A DNA stretch of 16,307 nucleotides from Candidatus Hydrogenedentota bacterium (GCA_003552765.1 PUOI01000616.1:1-16307), one strand, 5' to 3'; positions 5,817 through 14,172 are shown, counted from the first letter of the stretch. Program-made: numbers and translations. Notes: a model not told the origin generated them from the letters alone.

Positions 5817-8423
5817 ATGGATTTGCCAAAGAAATACGACGCGCATCAACTGGAAGACAAATGGAGCAATCACTGGGTGGAATCCGGCAGCAATGCTTGG
5901 AACCCGGAATGTTCCCGCGAAGAGAGCTTTGTGGTGGACACGCCGCCGCCGACCGTAAGCGGCTCCCTCCACGTGGGCCACATTTTCAGCTATTCCCATC
6001 AGGATTTCATCGTACGCTTTCAGCGCATGCGGGGCAAGAACATCTTCTTTCCCATCGGCTGGGATGACAACGGCCTGCCCACCGAACGCCGCGTGCAGAA
6101 TCTATACAACGTCCGGTGCGAACCCCATCTCCATTACGATCCCCATTTCAAGGGAGAACGCGGCAAGAAGGGAGCGCCCCAGGCCATCAGCCGCAACAAT
6201 TTCATCGAACTCTGCCACGAGGTAACGAAGGAGGACGAGGAAGTGTTCCGCCGGTTGTGGACACGCCTCGGCATGTCCTACGACTGGGACCTCGAATACG
6301 CCACCATTGATGACCACTGCCGCCGCACCTCGCAGTACAGCTTCATCGAACTCATCAAGCAGGGGGAGATTTATCAGGACGAGCGGCCCGTCATGTGGGA
6401 CGTGGACTTTCAGACCGCCATCGCCCAGGCCGAGGTGGCGGACAAGGAGCGGGACAGCGCCTTCCATTACCTGCGCTTTGGGATCGAGGCGGCGGACGGG
6501 TACGTCGTCATCGCCACGACACGGCCGGAGCTGCTGCCCGCCTGCGTGGCGGTCCTGGTTCACCCCGAGGATGAGCGCTACAAGCATCTCGTGGGCAAGA
6601 ACGCCCTGACGCCGCTCTTCCAGGCCCCCGTGCCCATCATGGCGGATCCCAAGGCCGACCCCGAAAAGGGCACGGGCGTTGTGATGGTGTGTACCTTCGG
6701 CGACCAAACCGACGTCGAGTGGTGGCAAGCGTATGACCTGCCCACCCGCCAAGTCGTGGGTAAGGACGGCCGGTTGTTGCCCGTGACCTTTGGTGAAACC
6801 GGCTGGGAAAGCCGGGACGCCGCGCAAGCCAACCAAGTCTACGGCGAGATTCAGGGCCTGCCCGTGCCCAAGGCGCGGAAGCGGCTGGTGGAGATCTTTG
6901 AGGAGACCGGCGGCGTCATCGACCGGCCCTCGCAACAGATGACCCAAACCGTGCGCGTCTTTGAGAAAGGCGACCATCCGCTCGAACTCATCCCCGCCCG
7001 GCAATGGTTCGCCAAGATCATGGACAAGAAGGAAACGTTGCTCGGACAGGGCCGCAAGATCGCGTGGCACCCTCCGCACATGCAGCTACGCTACGAGCAC
7101 TGGGTGGAAGGGCTCAATCAAGACTGGTGCATGAGCCGGCAACGCTTTTTCGGCGTCCCCATCCCCGTGTGGTATCGCATCGGAGAGGACGGCCGGGTGG
7201 ACTACAACGCGCGCATCCTGCCCACGCCGGAACAGCTTCCCGTGGATCCGCTGGATCAAGCGCCCGTGGGCTTCACCGAGGAGCAGCGCGATCAGCCCAA
7301 CGGGTTCACCGGCGATCCCGACGTGATGGACACCTGGGCCACGAGTTCGCTGTCGCCGCAGATTTGCACGAACTGGGTGAACGACGCGGAGCAACACAAG
7401 AAACTGTTCCCCATGGACATCCGGCCCCAAAGCCATGAAATCATCCGGACGTGGGCGTTCTACGCCATCGTGAAGGCGTATACCCACGAAAAGGAGATCC
7501 CGTGGAAGAACGTGGTGATCAGCGGCTGGATCCTGGACCCCGAACGCAAGAAGATGTCGAAGAGCCACGGCAACGTGGTGACGCCCGAGCCGCTTATCGA
7601 GCAATTCGGCGCGGACAGCGTGCGCTATTGGGCGGCCCGCGCCCGCCTTGGGGTGGACACGGCCTACGACGAACAGGTCTTCCGCGTGGGCAAGCGCCTG
7701 TGCACCAAACTGTTCAACGCGAGCAAGTTCGCCCTTGGCCGGTTCGCCGAACTCGACCCCGCGCAATTGACGCCTGACCAGGTCACGGCGGAGATTGATC
7801 GCGCCGTCATCGCGGAGCTGCGCCCCCTCGTCGAGCGGGCGACGGAAGCGTTCGAGCGGTTCGATTACGCCCAGGCCCTGGGCCTCACCGAGGACTTCTT
7901 CTGGCGCACGTTCTGCGACAACTACCTCGAATTGGCCAAGCCAAGGACCTATGACGAAGACTTGACCGAGGGCCGGCTGAGCGCGGCGGCCACGCTGCGT
8001 CTCATGCACCGGGCGTTAACGCGGATGTTGGCGCCGTTCCTGCCCTTCCTCACCGAGGAGGTGTGGAGCTGGGCCTACGCCAATGATAAGGACATGAATG
8101 CGTCCGTGCATCTTAGCCCTTGGCCCTCGCTGGAAGAGTTCGCCGCCATCCCGGAACCCGCGGCGACGGACACATACACCAGCGCCTTGGCCGTCATCGA
8201 CGCCGTGCGCAAGGCCAAGGCCGACGCTAGCCTCAGCATGAAGGCCCCCGTGCCGCGGGTGGCCATCGCGGGCTCCCCGCAAACCCTCGGCGCGTTCGAG
8301 GCCGCGCGTGACGATGTGTGCCGCATGCTTCACATCGAGCGTTTGGAGGTTGCGGAAGGCGAACCCGAAGAAGGGCTCCTTGACGTGGAAACCAGCCTCG
8401 CGCAAAGTCCGGCCGAGGGGTAA
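5817..8423 (+). CDS. valS: Valyl-tRNA synthetase, archaeal-type
   Basis: This cytoplasmic class I synthetase of 868 aa charges tRNA(Val). The N-terminus (LPKKYDAHQLEDKW) leads to PPPTVSGSLHVGH, which contains the HIGH box (52-55). Then come GWDDNGLPTERRV, the CP1 editing domain with ATTRPELLPA and a GTGVVMVCTFGDQTD segment, RPQSHEIIRTWAFY and KMSKS (579-583), followed by the anticodon-binding helical domain. The wording of DDNGLPTERRV, CTFGDQTD and RPQSHEIIRTWAF is that of the archaeal-type ValRS also found in Rickettsia and some other bacteria, and the C-terminal coiled-coil arm of the usual bacterial enzyme is missing. Editing is expected to deacylate Thr-tRNA(Val). AAGGAG lies 6 nt before the ATG; a TATAGT at 5776-5781 might be a promoter element, without a clear -35. 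It ends at a convergent junction with a strong palindrome. Confidence 0.96.
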   Translation: MDLPKKYDAHQLEDKWSNHWVESGSNAWNPECSREESFVVDTPPPTVSGSLHVGHIFSYSHQDFIVRFQRMRGKNIFFPIGWDDNGLPTERRVQNLYNVRCEPHLHYDPHFKGERGKKGAPQAISRNNFIELCHEVTKEDEEVFRRLWTRLGMSYDWDLEYATIDDHCRRTSQYSFIELIKQGEIYQDERPVMWDVDFQTAIAQAEVADKERDSAFHYLRFGIEAADGYVVIATTRPELLPACVAVLVHPEDERYKHLVGKNALTPLFQAPVPIMADPKADPEKGTGVVMVCTFGDQTDVEWWQAYDLPTRQVVGKDGRLLPVTFGETGWESRDAAQANQVYGEIQGLPVPKARKRLVEIFEETGGVIDRPSQQMTQTVRVFEKGDHPLELIPARQWFAKIMDKKETLLGQGRKIAWHPPHMQLRYEHWVEGLNQDWCMSRQRFFGVPIPVWYRIGEDGRVDYNARILPTPEQLPVDPLDQAPVGFTEEQRDQPNGFTGDPDVMDTWATSSLSPQICTNWVNDAEQHKKLFPMDIRPQSHEIIRTWAFYAIVKAYTHEKEIPWKNVVISGWILDPERKKMSKSHGNVVTPEPLIEQFGADSVRYWAARARLGVDTAYDEQVFRVGKRLCTKLFNASKFALGRFAELDPAQLTPDQVTAEIDRAVIAELRPLVERATEAFERFDYAQALGLTEDFFWRTFCDNYLELAKPRTYDEDLTEGRLSAAATLRLMHRALTRMLAPFLPFLTEEVWSWAYANDKDMNASVHLSPWPSLEEFAAIPEPAATDTYTSALAVIDAVRKAKADASLSMKAPVPRVAIAGSPQTLGAFEAARDDVCRMLHIERLEVAEGEPEEGLLDVETSLAQSPAEG

Positions 8424-8440
8424 CCGCCGGCACAAATTCA

Positions 8441-8479
8441 CATCCCCCCTAATCCCTTGGAAAGGGATTAGGGGGGATG
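8441..8479. terminator. 18-bp perfect palindrome at a convergent gene junction
   Basis: Bases 8441-8458 pair perfectly with 8462-8479 around a GGA loop, between the ValRS stop (8423) and the HEAT-protein stop (8503). It should form a very stable hairpin in transcripts from either side and probably acts as a bidirectional terminator or RNA 3'-end stabiliser. The pyrimidine-only C/T run and its purine complement resemble a C-rich repeat partly seen again near 14144-14172, so it may be an interspersed element used as a terminator. Confidence 0.65.
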
Positions 8480-8502
8480 CCATGTTATGGGGTTTTTCGC
8501 TG

Positions 8503-9741
8503 TTATCCCTCGTAGTCCACGCGGAGATCGCGGATGGATAAGGCGCGGACCGCCTCTCCGGCGACGGTCTCGTCATCGCTTTCGGCGAGTTGTTCCAGGC
8601 GCTCACGGGCCGCGGGCGCCTCGTGCTGCGCGATGGCGTGGATGAGCGACACGGCGGCGCTGCCCTCCGCGTCTTCCACGGCGTCCATCATCGCGTGCAG
8701 CCCAGCCTCGCCGGGAATACGAAGCAGCGCGGCGCAGGCTTCATCCACAAAGGCGGGATCGGCCAGCCATGCCGCGATGGCGGGGACTTGCGCTTCACTT
8801 CCGCACAGGCCGATGAGATGCAACGCCTCCCGCACGACGCGCTCGGAGTGATCCGCGTCGAGCAATTCCGCAAGGGCTTCCGCCATGGCCTGCTGAGCCG
8901 CTTCTTGTTCCGCTTCATCTTCGCGGGGCCGGGCGCTTTCATGGACGATGTTCCGCAAGCTCCACTGGGCCGCAATGTACACGTCCCGATTTTCGTGGTC
9001 GAACAACGCCGCGACGGGGGCCACCGCCTCAGGTCCGAACCTGGCGGCATGCTCCCGCGCTTCCATGCGCAGGTTCGCGTCCTCGACGAACGTCGCGGTG
9101 ACTTCCAGCCATTCGCCCTCTTCTTGGTCCTCGCTCGCGCCGTAAAACTCGATGCCGGCAAGATCAATGTGGAGGTTCTCGTCCACGTCCGGATCAGCTT
9201 CGTAGAAGACGTACCGGAAGGTTCCCTCGTGATCGATGTCGAAGGTGGTCCATTCGCCGCCGGGTTGCGGCTCTTCAATGGTCATCAATGGGACCGCGTC
9301 GCCGCGATTGGGGTCGTCGTTCGGCGTTGGATCAAAGGCCTCCGGGTCGAAGTCGTTCGCGCCGTAGATTGTCGCTCCGACGCCGCGCTCTTCATACCCT
9401 TCCCGCGGGGCGTACCGAATGCCCGTGATGCGCTTCGCCGCGTCCTCTCCCAAATCCAAGCCAGCCCACAACATGGGGCCGCCATCCGGGGAGTGCGCGT
9501 AATTGCTCAGATCACCGTCAAATGCGGCCTCGACGCTCCAGTCCGAATTGGCGCCGTAATAGCCTTCAAAGCCAATGATCTCGTAGCCGTGCGGCGAATC
9601 CACCGTCCACCCATCGCCCGACGTGAGCATGTCCACCAGTTCGTCGACCGTCTCCGGAGCCTCGCCGGCGGCTGCATGACTCATACATACCGCCAGGCCG
9701 AATCCAATGGCGAGCATCCCTGCGTTCACGAATTTGGTCAT
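8503..9741 (-). CDS. Secreted discoidin-like (carbohydrate-binding) domain protein with HEAT repeats
   Basis: This predicted exported protein of 412 aa has no enzyme signature. A signal peptide (about 1-25, hydrophobic MLAIGFGLAVCM, cleavage near SHAAA) is followed by a galactose-binding/F5-8 type C-like fold (about 50-203). Its segments include AAFDGDLSNYA, GLDLGED, ITGIRYAPREGYEERGVGA and IAGIEFYG-like LAGIEFYG. The C-terminal half (about 225-400) is a run of alanine-rich helical pairs typical of HEAT/armadillo repeats (VAPVAALFDHENRDV; ERVVREALHLIGLCG). Such proteins bind glycans or protein partners at the cell surface. I chose the ATG at 9741 because it starts the signal peptide and GGAGGG lies upstream. 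The start lies only 25 bp after the stop of the preceding oxidoreductase, so the two are probably co-transcribed. Binding specificity is unknown. Confidence 0.82.
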   Translation of the reverse strand: MTKFVNAGMLAIGFGLAVCMSHAAAGEAPETVDELVDMLTSGDGWTVDSPHGYEIIGFEGYYGANSDWSVEAAFDGDLSNYAHSPDGGPMLWAGLDLGEDAAKRITGIRYAPREGYEERGVGATIYGANDFDPEAFDPTPNDDPNRGDAVPLMTIEEPQPGGEWTTFDIDHEGTFRYVFYEADPDVDENLHIDLAGIEFYGASEDQEEGEWLEVTATFVEDANLRMEAREHAARFGPEAVAPVAALFDHENRDVYIAAQWSLRNIVHESARPREDEAEQEAAQQAMAEALAELLDADHSERVVREALHLIGLCGSEAQVPAIAAWLADPAFVDEACAALLRIPGEAGLHAMMDAVEDAEGSAAVSLIHAIAQHEAPAARERLEQLAESDDETVAGEAVRALSIRDLRVDYEG

Positions 9742-9766
9742 TGTATGGTCCCTCCGCTTGGTAACG

Positions 9767-11092
9767 TTACACATGCCACCGCCCGCGCCCGGGCTCATGC
9801 AGCAGCATGCGGTTGGCTTCTTCGTCGTTTATCGCGCGCTCGTTTTCGGGATCCCACTCGATGGGCCGTCCCAGCAGATAGGCCACGTTGCCGAGCGTAC
9901 ACATCGTCGAAATCCGGTGGCCGGCTTCAAGAGGCATGAGGGGTTCTTCGCCGCTCTTGATGCAGTCCAGCCAATCCCGCCGAAGTCCAGGCTGGCTATG
10001 CAGTTCCGTGCGCGGGGCCTGGAACCCGCCCGCGGGCGCCTCGTACTCCTCGGCCTCGCGCAAGGGCCACGCGCGTCCGCCAATGTCGCCGCCGTCAACG
10101 GCCAGGCTGCCCTTGGTCCCATGGTAGATGGCGCCATACGGGCGATCCTGGTCCGGACTCTGGGGATCAAACCCGGGTTGACGCCAATGCACCACCAAAT
10201 CGCGATGGGCGAATTCCCACGTCACCGACATCGTGATCGGACAATCAAAGTTGCCATACCGGGGCGGCCGGCCCGTGGCCGTGACCTTGGTAGGGCCGGT
10301 GTCGTCCAAATCCAGGAACCAGCTCATGACATTGAGCTGATGGGTGCCCCGGTCGAAGATCATGCCGCCGCCGAAATCAAGGAAGAAGCGGCGATCCCCA
10401 AACTGCTGGACATAATCCGGGTTGAACGGCCGCCACCGCGCCGGCCCCAACCACTTGTCCCAATCGAGGTAATCGGGCGGCTCCTGATCTTCGGCCTCGC
10501 CCCCCTCCGCGTTCTCGTAATGCCAGCAATCCACTTGCTGAACCGTGCCCAGCTCCCCGTTGCGGATGAACTCGCAAATCGAAGGGAACCGCGCAAGGAC
10601 GCGGCCCTGGCTGCCCACCTGAACCGTGCGCCCATACTCCCGGGCCGCGGCGATCATGGCGTGGCCCTCGGCGACGGTCTTGGAGGCGGGTTTCTCGACA
10701 TAGACATGCTTGCCCGCCTGGCAGGCGTGCACCATGGGAACCGCGTGGTTGTGGTCAGGCGTGGCGACTACGACGGCGTCGATGTCATCGCGGTCGAGGA
10801 GTTGGCGATAGTCCGTGTAAAGGTCGACCTCGCCGTCTTCGTAGTGGCTGGCCCCGGCGCCGAGGCGCTGCGTGTCACAGTCGCACAAGGCGACGACGCG
10901 GGCATCGTCCGCCACGTCGGTCAACCATCCGCGATGGCTGTTGCCCATGCCGCCCAGCCCGATGCAGCCGATGGCGATTTGGTCATTTGGCCCAGGGTTT
11001 CCCCCTTGGCCGAGTACGCGCGAGGGTACGATTAATGGCGCGGCCACCGCCGCGCCCGCCGCCAGAAAATGACGCCGGGATAATGTGCTCAT
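9767..11092 (-). CDS. Tat-exported Gfo/Idh/MocA family oxidoreductase, paralogue 1
   Basis: This NAD(P)-dependent sugar or polyol dehydrogenase-like protein (441 aa) is predicted to work outside the cytoplasm. A Tat signal (SRRHFLAAG, residues 5-13, with the hydrophobic stretch to about 28) precedes the Rossmann motif GCIGLGGMG (42-50). TPDHNHAV (111-118), EKPASKT (133-139, catalytic-lysine motif) and DRGTHQ (D247, H251) follow, as expected of the family. Export of a cofactor-dependent enzyme implies a tightly held cofactor carried folded through Tat, as known for glucose-fructose oxidoreductase of Zymomonas. It differs from the other two copies in TPDHNH instead of TPDHWH and in the substrate-side segment around FGDRRFFLDFGGG (231-243). 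The ATG at 11092 has GGAGGA about 9 nt upstream. It is third of three tandem copies and closely coupled to the HEAT-protein gene. The substrate is unknown. Confidence 0.92.
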   Translation of the reverse strand: MSTLSRRHFLAAGAAVAAPLIVPSRVLGQGGNPGPNDQIAIGCIGLGGMGNSHRGWLTDVADDARVVALCDCDTQRLGAGASHYEDGEVDLYTDYRQLLDRDDIDAVVVATPDHNHAVPMVHACQAGKHVYVEKPASKTVAEGHAMIAAAREYGRTVQVGSQGRVLARFPSICEFIRNGELGTVQQVDCWHYENAEGGEAEDQEPPDYLDWDKWLGPARWRPFNPDYVQQFGDRRFFLDFGGGMIFDRGTHQLNVMSWFLDLDDTGPTKVTATGRPPRYGNFDCPITMSVTWEFAHRDLVVHWRQPGFDPQSPDQDRPYGAIYHGTKGSLAVDGGDIGGRAWPLREAEEYEAPAGGFQAPRTELHSQPGLRRDWLDCIKSGEEPLMPLEAGHRISTMCTLGNVAYLLGRPIEWDPENERAINDEEANRMLLHEPGRGRWHV

Positions 11093-11146
11093 TGGTGTGT
11101 TCCTCCACAAAACGATGGTGTGTTCACTGTTTACATCTCCCCAGCC

Positions 11147-11190
11147 CCGGCTTCCGCCGGTCTATCTGCCGGCGAGACGCCGGCGGTACG
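11147..11190. repeat. Double-hairpin interspersed repeat, copy 2
   Basis: CCGGC (11147-11151) pairs with GCCGG (11156-11160) around TTCC. After a 6-nt linker comes a 24-base block (11167-11190) identical to 4690-4713, with its own 7-bp hairpin (11168-11174 with 11178-11184). It occupies most of the 103-bp gap between two oxidoreductase genes and ends 5 bp from the stop codon of paralogue 2, where it could act as a stabilising or attenuating hairpin in the shared transcript. Confidence 0.75.
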
Positions 11191-11195
11191 AAGTA

Positions 11196-12464
11196 TCACA
11201 CGTGCCACGGGCCGCGGCCAGGCTCGTGCAGTAGCCGGTTGGCTTCCTCATCGCCCACCACGCGTTCGTTTTCCGGATCCCATTCCAAGGGCCGGCCGAG
11301 CTGGTAAGCCAGATTCGCTAGGATGCACAGCACGGCGACGCGGTGACCCGCCTCGATGTGCATGATGGGTTGTTCCCGGCTCCGGATGCAGTCGAACCAG
11401 TTCTGGTGGTGGCCCGGACTCTGGAACACGCGTTCGCCGTCCGCGGGCGGCTCATATTGGGCCACGTCGCCATCGGCGCTGCCGCCGCCGCCATCGCCGC
11501 CGGTCACGGTGAGGCTGCCCTCGCTTCCGTGATAAACCGCGCCAAAGCCATGGTCCACGTGCTCCGGCGGCTCGCCGGGCTGACGCCACGTGATGGTCAG
11601 CTCGGGATCCTCGAACTCCCAAGTCACGTCCATCTCCGTCGGGCAATTGAAATTACCTTCCAAGGGCGGCGTTCCCGTCGCCGTGACCCGTGTTGGGCCG
11701 CGGTCGTCGAAGTCCAGGAACCATTGCACCAGGCTCAGCACGTGCGCGCCCCGGTCGCGAACGTTGCCGCCGCCATATTCCATGAACCAACGGAACGTGA
11801 AGTGGCAGCGGTCGGGATTATAGGGAACCCAGCGCGCCGGTCCCAGCCACATGTCCCAATCCAAGTGATCGGGCGGCTCCTGGTCCGGGGCGTCACCGCC
11901 GCTGCGGTTCTCGTAGTGCCAGCAATCGACCCGGGTGACCTCGCCCAGCTCTCCGTTGCGGATGTAGTTGCAGATCGGGTAGAACGCGTCCATCGAACGG
12001 CCTTGGCTGCCCACTTGCACGATGCGATCGTACCGCCGGATGGCCTCCTTCATGGCGTGGCCTTCGCTGACGGTGTTGCACGCCGGCTTTTCGACGTATA
12101 CATCCTTGCCGGCCTGGCAGGCGTGTACCGTCTGCACCGCGTGCCAGTGGTCGGGCGTCGAGATGAGCACCGCGTCCACGTCATCCCGTTCCAGGAGCCG
12201 GCGGTAGTCGCCGTACTGGTCGACCTCATACTCCAACATGTCCGCCGCTTCTTGGCGATGGTGGGCGTCCACATCGCACACGGCGACAACCCGCACCTCG
12301 CCGCTGTGGTCCATGGCGCCCATCACGTGGCGGCCCATGCCCCCGGTTCCAATACACCCCAACGCGATCTGGTCGTTGGCGCCCCAGACTCGTGCAGGCA
12401 GAATCAAAGGCGCCGTAGCCGCCGCGCTTGCCGCCAAGAAATGGCGCCGAGATATCGTAGTCAT
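11196..12464 (-). CDS. Tat-exported Gfo/Idh/MocA family oxidoreductase, paralogue 2
   Basis: This is the middle of three tandem copies, 422 aa. The Tat signal (SRRHFLAAS, 5-13) is followed by Rossmann GCIGTGGMG (36-44), TPDHWHAV (103-110), EKPACNT (125-131) and DRGAH (D237, H241). It has a shorter linker between signal and Rossmann fold than its neighbours and a glycine-rich loop GGDGGGGSADGD in the C-terminal part. By eye it is closest to paralogue 3: the central region with WDMWLGPA, WVPYNPDRCHF and the YGGG/VRDRGAH segment is almost the same. The end EEANRLLHEPGRGPWHV is shared by all three with slight changes. The ATG at 12464 has AGGAGGAG upstream. Family and export are well supported; the sugar substrate is not predictable. 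Confidence 0.93.
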   Translation of the reverse strand: MTTISRRHFLAASAAATAPLILPARVWGANDQIALGCIGTGGMGRHVMGAMDHSGEVRVVAVCDVDAHHRQEAADMLEYEVDQYGDYRRLLERDDVDAVLISTPDHWHAVQTVHACQAGKDVYVEKPACNTVSEGHAMKEAIRRYDRIVQVGSQGRSMDAFYPICNYIRNGELGEVTRVDCWHYENRSGGDAPDQEPPDHLDWDMWLGPARWVPYNPDRCHFTFRWFMEYGGGNVRDRGAHVLSLVQWFLDFDDRGPTRVTATGTPPLEGNFNCPTEMDVTWEFEDPELTITWRQPGEPPEHVDHGFGAVYHGSEGSLTVTGGDGGGGSADGDVAQYEPPADGERVFQSPGHHQNWFDCIRSREQPIMHIEAGHRVAVLCILANLAYQLGRPLEWDPENERVVGDEEANRLLHEPGRGPWHV

Positions 12465-12635
12465 TTCCTCGAACTCCTCCTGTCAAACTCCGTGGCATTT
12501 CGTTGCTAAACGCATACTCTGCTCATTGGTCTTAGTCTATACCCCGGCCCGTTCCGGAAACAAACCGGCCGCGGCAGACGGTTATGGTTGCGAAACCTTT
12601 TCCAGTTCGCCGCTTCGGCCCGGCGTTAGACCGGC
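12465..12635. other. Spacer between oxidoreductase paralogues 2 and 3
   Basis: The 171-bp gap holds no gene. It contains only modest GC-rich inverted repeats and, on the minus strand, a TATAGA hexamer without a convincing -35. Read-through or a weak separate promoter for paralogue 2 are both possible. Confidence 0.4.
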
Positions 12636-14000
12636 TTACACGCGCCATGGCCCGCGGCCGGGTTCGTGCAAGAGACGATTGGCTTCTTCGTCGCCGATCA
12701 CGCGCTCTTCCACGGGGTCCCATTCCAGGGGCCGGCCTAGTTCGTAGGCGGTATTCGCGAGGATGCACACCGCCGAGACCCGGCAGCCCGCTCCGATGGG
12801 CATGATAGGCTCTTCGCGGCTCTTGATACAGTCCAACCAGTCTTGGAAGTGAGCCACGATCCCCCAGTGAGCGTGCCCGTGCTCAAGTTCGGGAGGCGTA
12901 AGATGGTATTCGGCATCCGCGGGGGGCTCGTATTGCCTCACCTCGTCGTCCGGCGTGCCGCGCTGGTCCGGTCCGGCATATCCGCAGCCGCCATCCACGA
13001 TGAGGCTCCCGTTCGTGCCGTGATAATGTCCGCCATAGCGCTGGAATCCCTGAATCGAATCGTCGAGTTCGTCTGGCAGTTCGCCCGGCTGTCCCCATGT
13101 GACCACGAGTTCGGGATCCTCGTACTCCCAGGTGACCTGCATTTCGGCGGGCGTGTTGTAGTTACCCGCGGCGGGAGGCACGCCAGTGGCCGTGACGCGC
13201 GCTGGACCGCGATCGTCGATGTCCAGGAACCACTGCATATTGCTGAGGAGATGCGCGCCGCGATCCCGCACGTAGCCGCCGCCATATTCCAGGAACCAGC
13301 GGAAGTTGAAGTGACAGCGATCCGGATTGTAGGGAACCCAAGGCGCTGGCCCCAGCCACATATCCCAATCCAGGTGGTCCGGCGGCTCTTGGTCTTCCGC
13401 GTTCCCCCCGGTGGGATTGTTGCCATGCCACAGATCCACCCGCGTAATCTGGCCCAACTCGCCGTTGCGGAGGTAGTTGCATATCGGATAGTAAGGCGCG
13501 AACGAGCGGCCCTGGCTGCCCACTTGGATGACGCTGTCATACCGCTGGGCCGCGGCAACCATGGCCTTGCACTCCGCGATGGTCTTGGCGGCGGGTTTCT
13601 CCAAGTAGACATGCTTGCCCGCCTGGCAGGCGTGGACCGTCTGAACGCCGTGCCAATGATCGGGCGTGCCAATGGTCACCGCATCGATGTCATCCCGCTC
13701 AAGGATGTATCGATAGTCGGTATACGTGCTGATCTCGTCCTCGTCATAATGGCTCGCTCCCGCCTGGAGACGTTCAGTGTCCACGTCGCACAGGGCGATG
13801 ACACGGGCATCGTCGACGTAATCGGTGAGCGCTCCCCGGTGGCGGTTCCCCATGCCGCCCACCCCGATGCAGCCAATGGTGACTTGATCGTTTGGGCTAG
13901 GATTACCTTCTCGGCCTAGCACCCGCGAAGGCAAAACGAGGGGCGCCGTGGCCGCCGCCGCGCCCGCCGCCAGAAACTGACGTCTTGATAGCATACTCAC
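12636..14000 (-). CDS. Tat-exported Gfo/Idh/MocA family oxidoreductase, paralogue 3
   Basis: First in transcription order of the three tandem copies, 454 aa, and the longest. It has Tat signal SRRQFLAAG (5-13), Rossmann GCIGVGGMG (43-51), TPDHWHGV (112-119), EKPAAKT (134-140) and DRGAH (D246, H250). Compared with paralogue 2 it carries an insertion near DSIQGFQRYGGHYHG and a further acidic, histidine-containing loop before the last helices (EYHLTPPELEHGHAHWG). It also reads LWHGNNP where the others have CWHYEN, changes that probably alter the substrate pocket or subunit contacts. I chose the GTG at 14000 because GGAGG (14014 to 14010) lies 9 nt away and the start then aligns with MSTLSRRHF of paralogue 1; the ATG at 13994 would be too far. 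A possible promoter lies at 14066-14093. Substrate unknown. Confidence 0.93.
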   Translation of the reverse strand: MSMLSRRQFLAAGAAAATAPLVLPSRVLGREGNPSPNDQVTIGCIGVGGMGNRHRGALTDYVDDARVIALCDVDTERLQAGASHYDEDEISTYTDYRYILERDDIDAVTIGTPDHWHGVQTVHACQAGKHVYLEKPAAKTIAECKAMVAAAQRYDSVIQVGSQGRSFAPYYPICNYLRNGELGQITRVDLWHGNNPTGGNAEDQEPPDHLDWDMWLGPAPWVPYNPDRCHFNFRWFLEYGGGYVRDRGAHLLSNMQWFLDIDDRGPARVTATGVPPAAGNYNTPAEMQVTWEYEDPELVVTWGQPGELPDELDDSIQGFQRYGGHYHGTNGSLIVDGGCGYAGPDQRGTPDDEVRQYEPPADAEYHLTPPELEHGHAHWGIVAHFQDWLDCIKSREEPIMPIGAGCRVSAVCILANTAYELGRPLEWDPVEERVIGDEEANRLLHEPGRGPWRV

Positions 14001-14036
14001 GATAATTTTCCTCCATGGACTGCGGTTGCGTCTGTT

Positions 14037-14054
14037 CTTGGAAACATTCCCAAG
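14037..14054. promoter_or_regulatory. Inverted repeat in the leader of paralogue 3 (candidate operator)
   Basis: CTTGG (14037-14041) and CCAAG (14050-14054) form an interrupted palindrome with an 8-bp centre. It lies just downstream of the predicted start point of the promoter at 14066-14093, where a repressor could act. It is short, so chance occurrence is possible. Confidence 0.3.
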
Positions 14055-14065
14055 AGTACAAGTAG

Positions 14066-14093
14066 CTTATACCGTCCCTGGCGCCATACACAA
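14066..14093 (-). promoter_or_regulatory. Possible promoter for the three-oxidoreductase operon
   Basis: On the minus strand TATAAG (14071 to 14066, five of six) follows TTGTGT (14093 to 14088, three of six) after 16 nt, in the 223-bp gap before paralogue 3. This is the largest gap in the minus-strand cluster, so an internal promoter here would make the oxidoreductases and HEAT protein one unit separate from the sulfatase. Confidence 0.4.
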
Positions 14094-14142
14094 GCGCCGG
14101 ATACGGCGGTATGCGGGGTATTTACATCCGGGCCTGCGGGCC

Positions 14143-14172
14143 GCCCCGTTCAAGGGGGGGCAAGGGGGATGT
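14143..14172. repeat. C/G-tract hairpin remnant
   Basis: GCCCC (14143-14147) can pair with the G-run at 14154-14160, and the following CAAGGGGGATG reads like one arm of the C-rich palindrome at 8441-8479. It lies 52 bp after the sulfatase stop on the minus strand and may serve as its terminator or be a decayed interspersed repeat. The likeness is partial. Confidence 0.35.

Noticed and set aside
8590..9939. Long plus-strand open frames opposite the HEAT and oxidoreductase genes (also 3167-4414, 9707-11035, 11343-12509, 12843-13919)
   Set aside because: They are antisense shadows of well-recognised minus-strand genes in GC-rich DNA, with no recognisable domains and poor composition.
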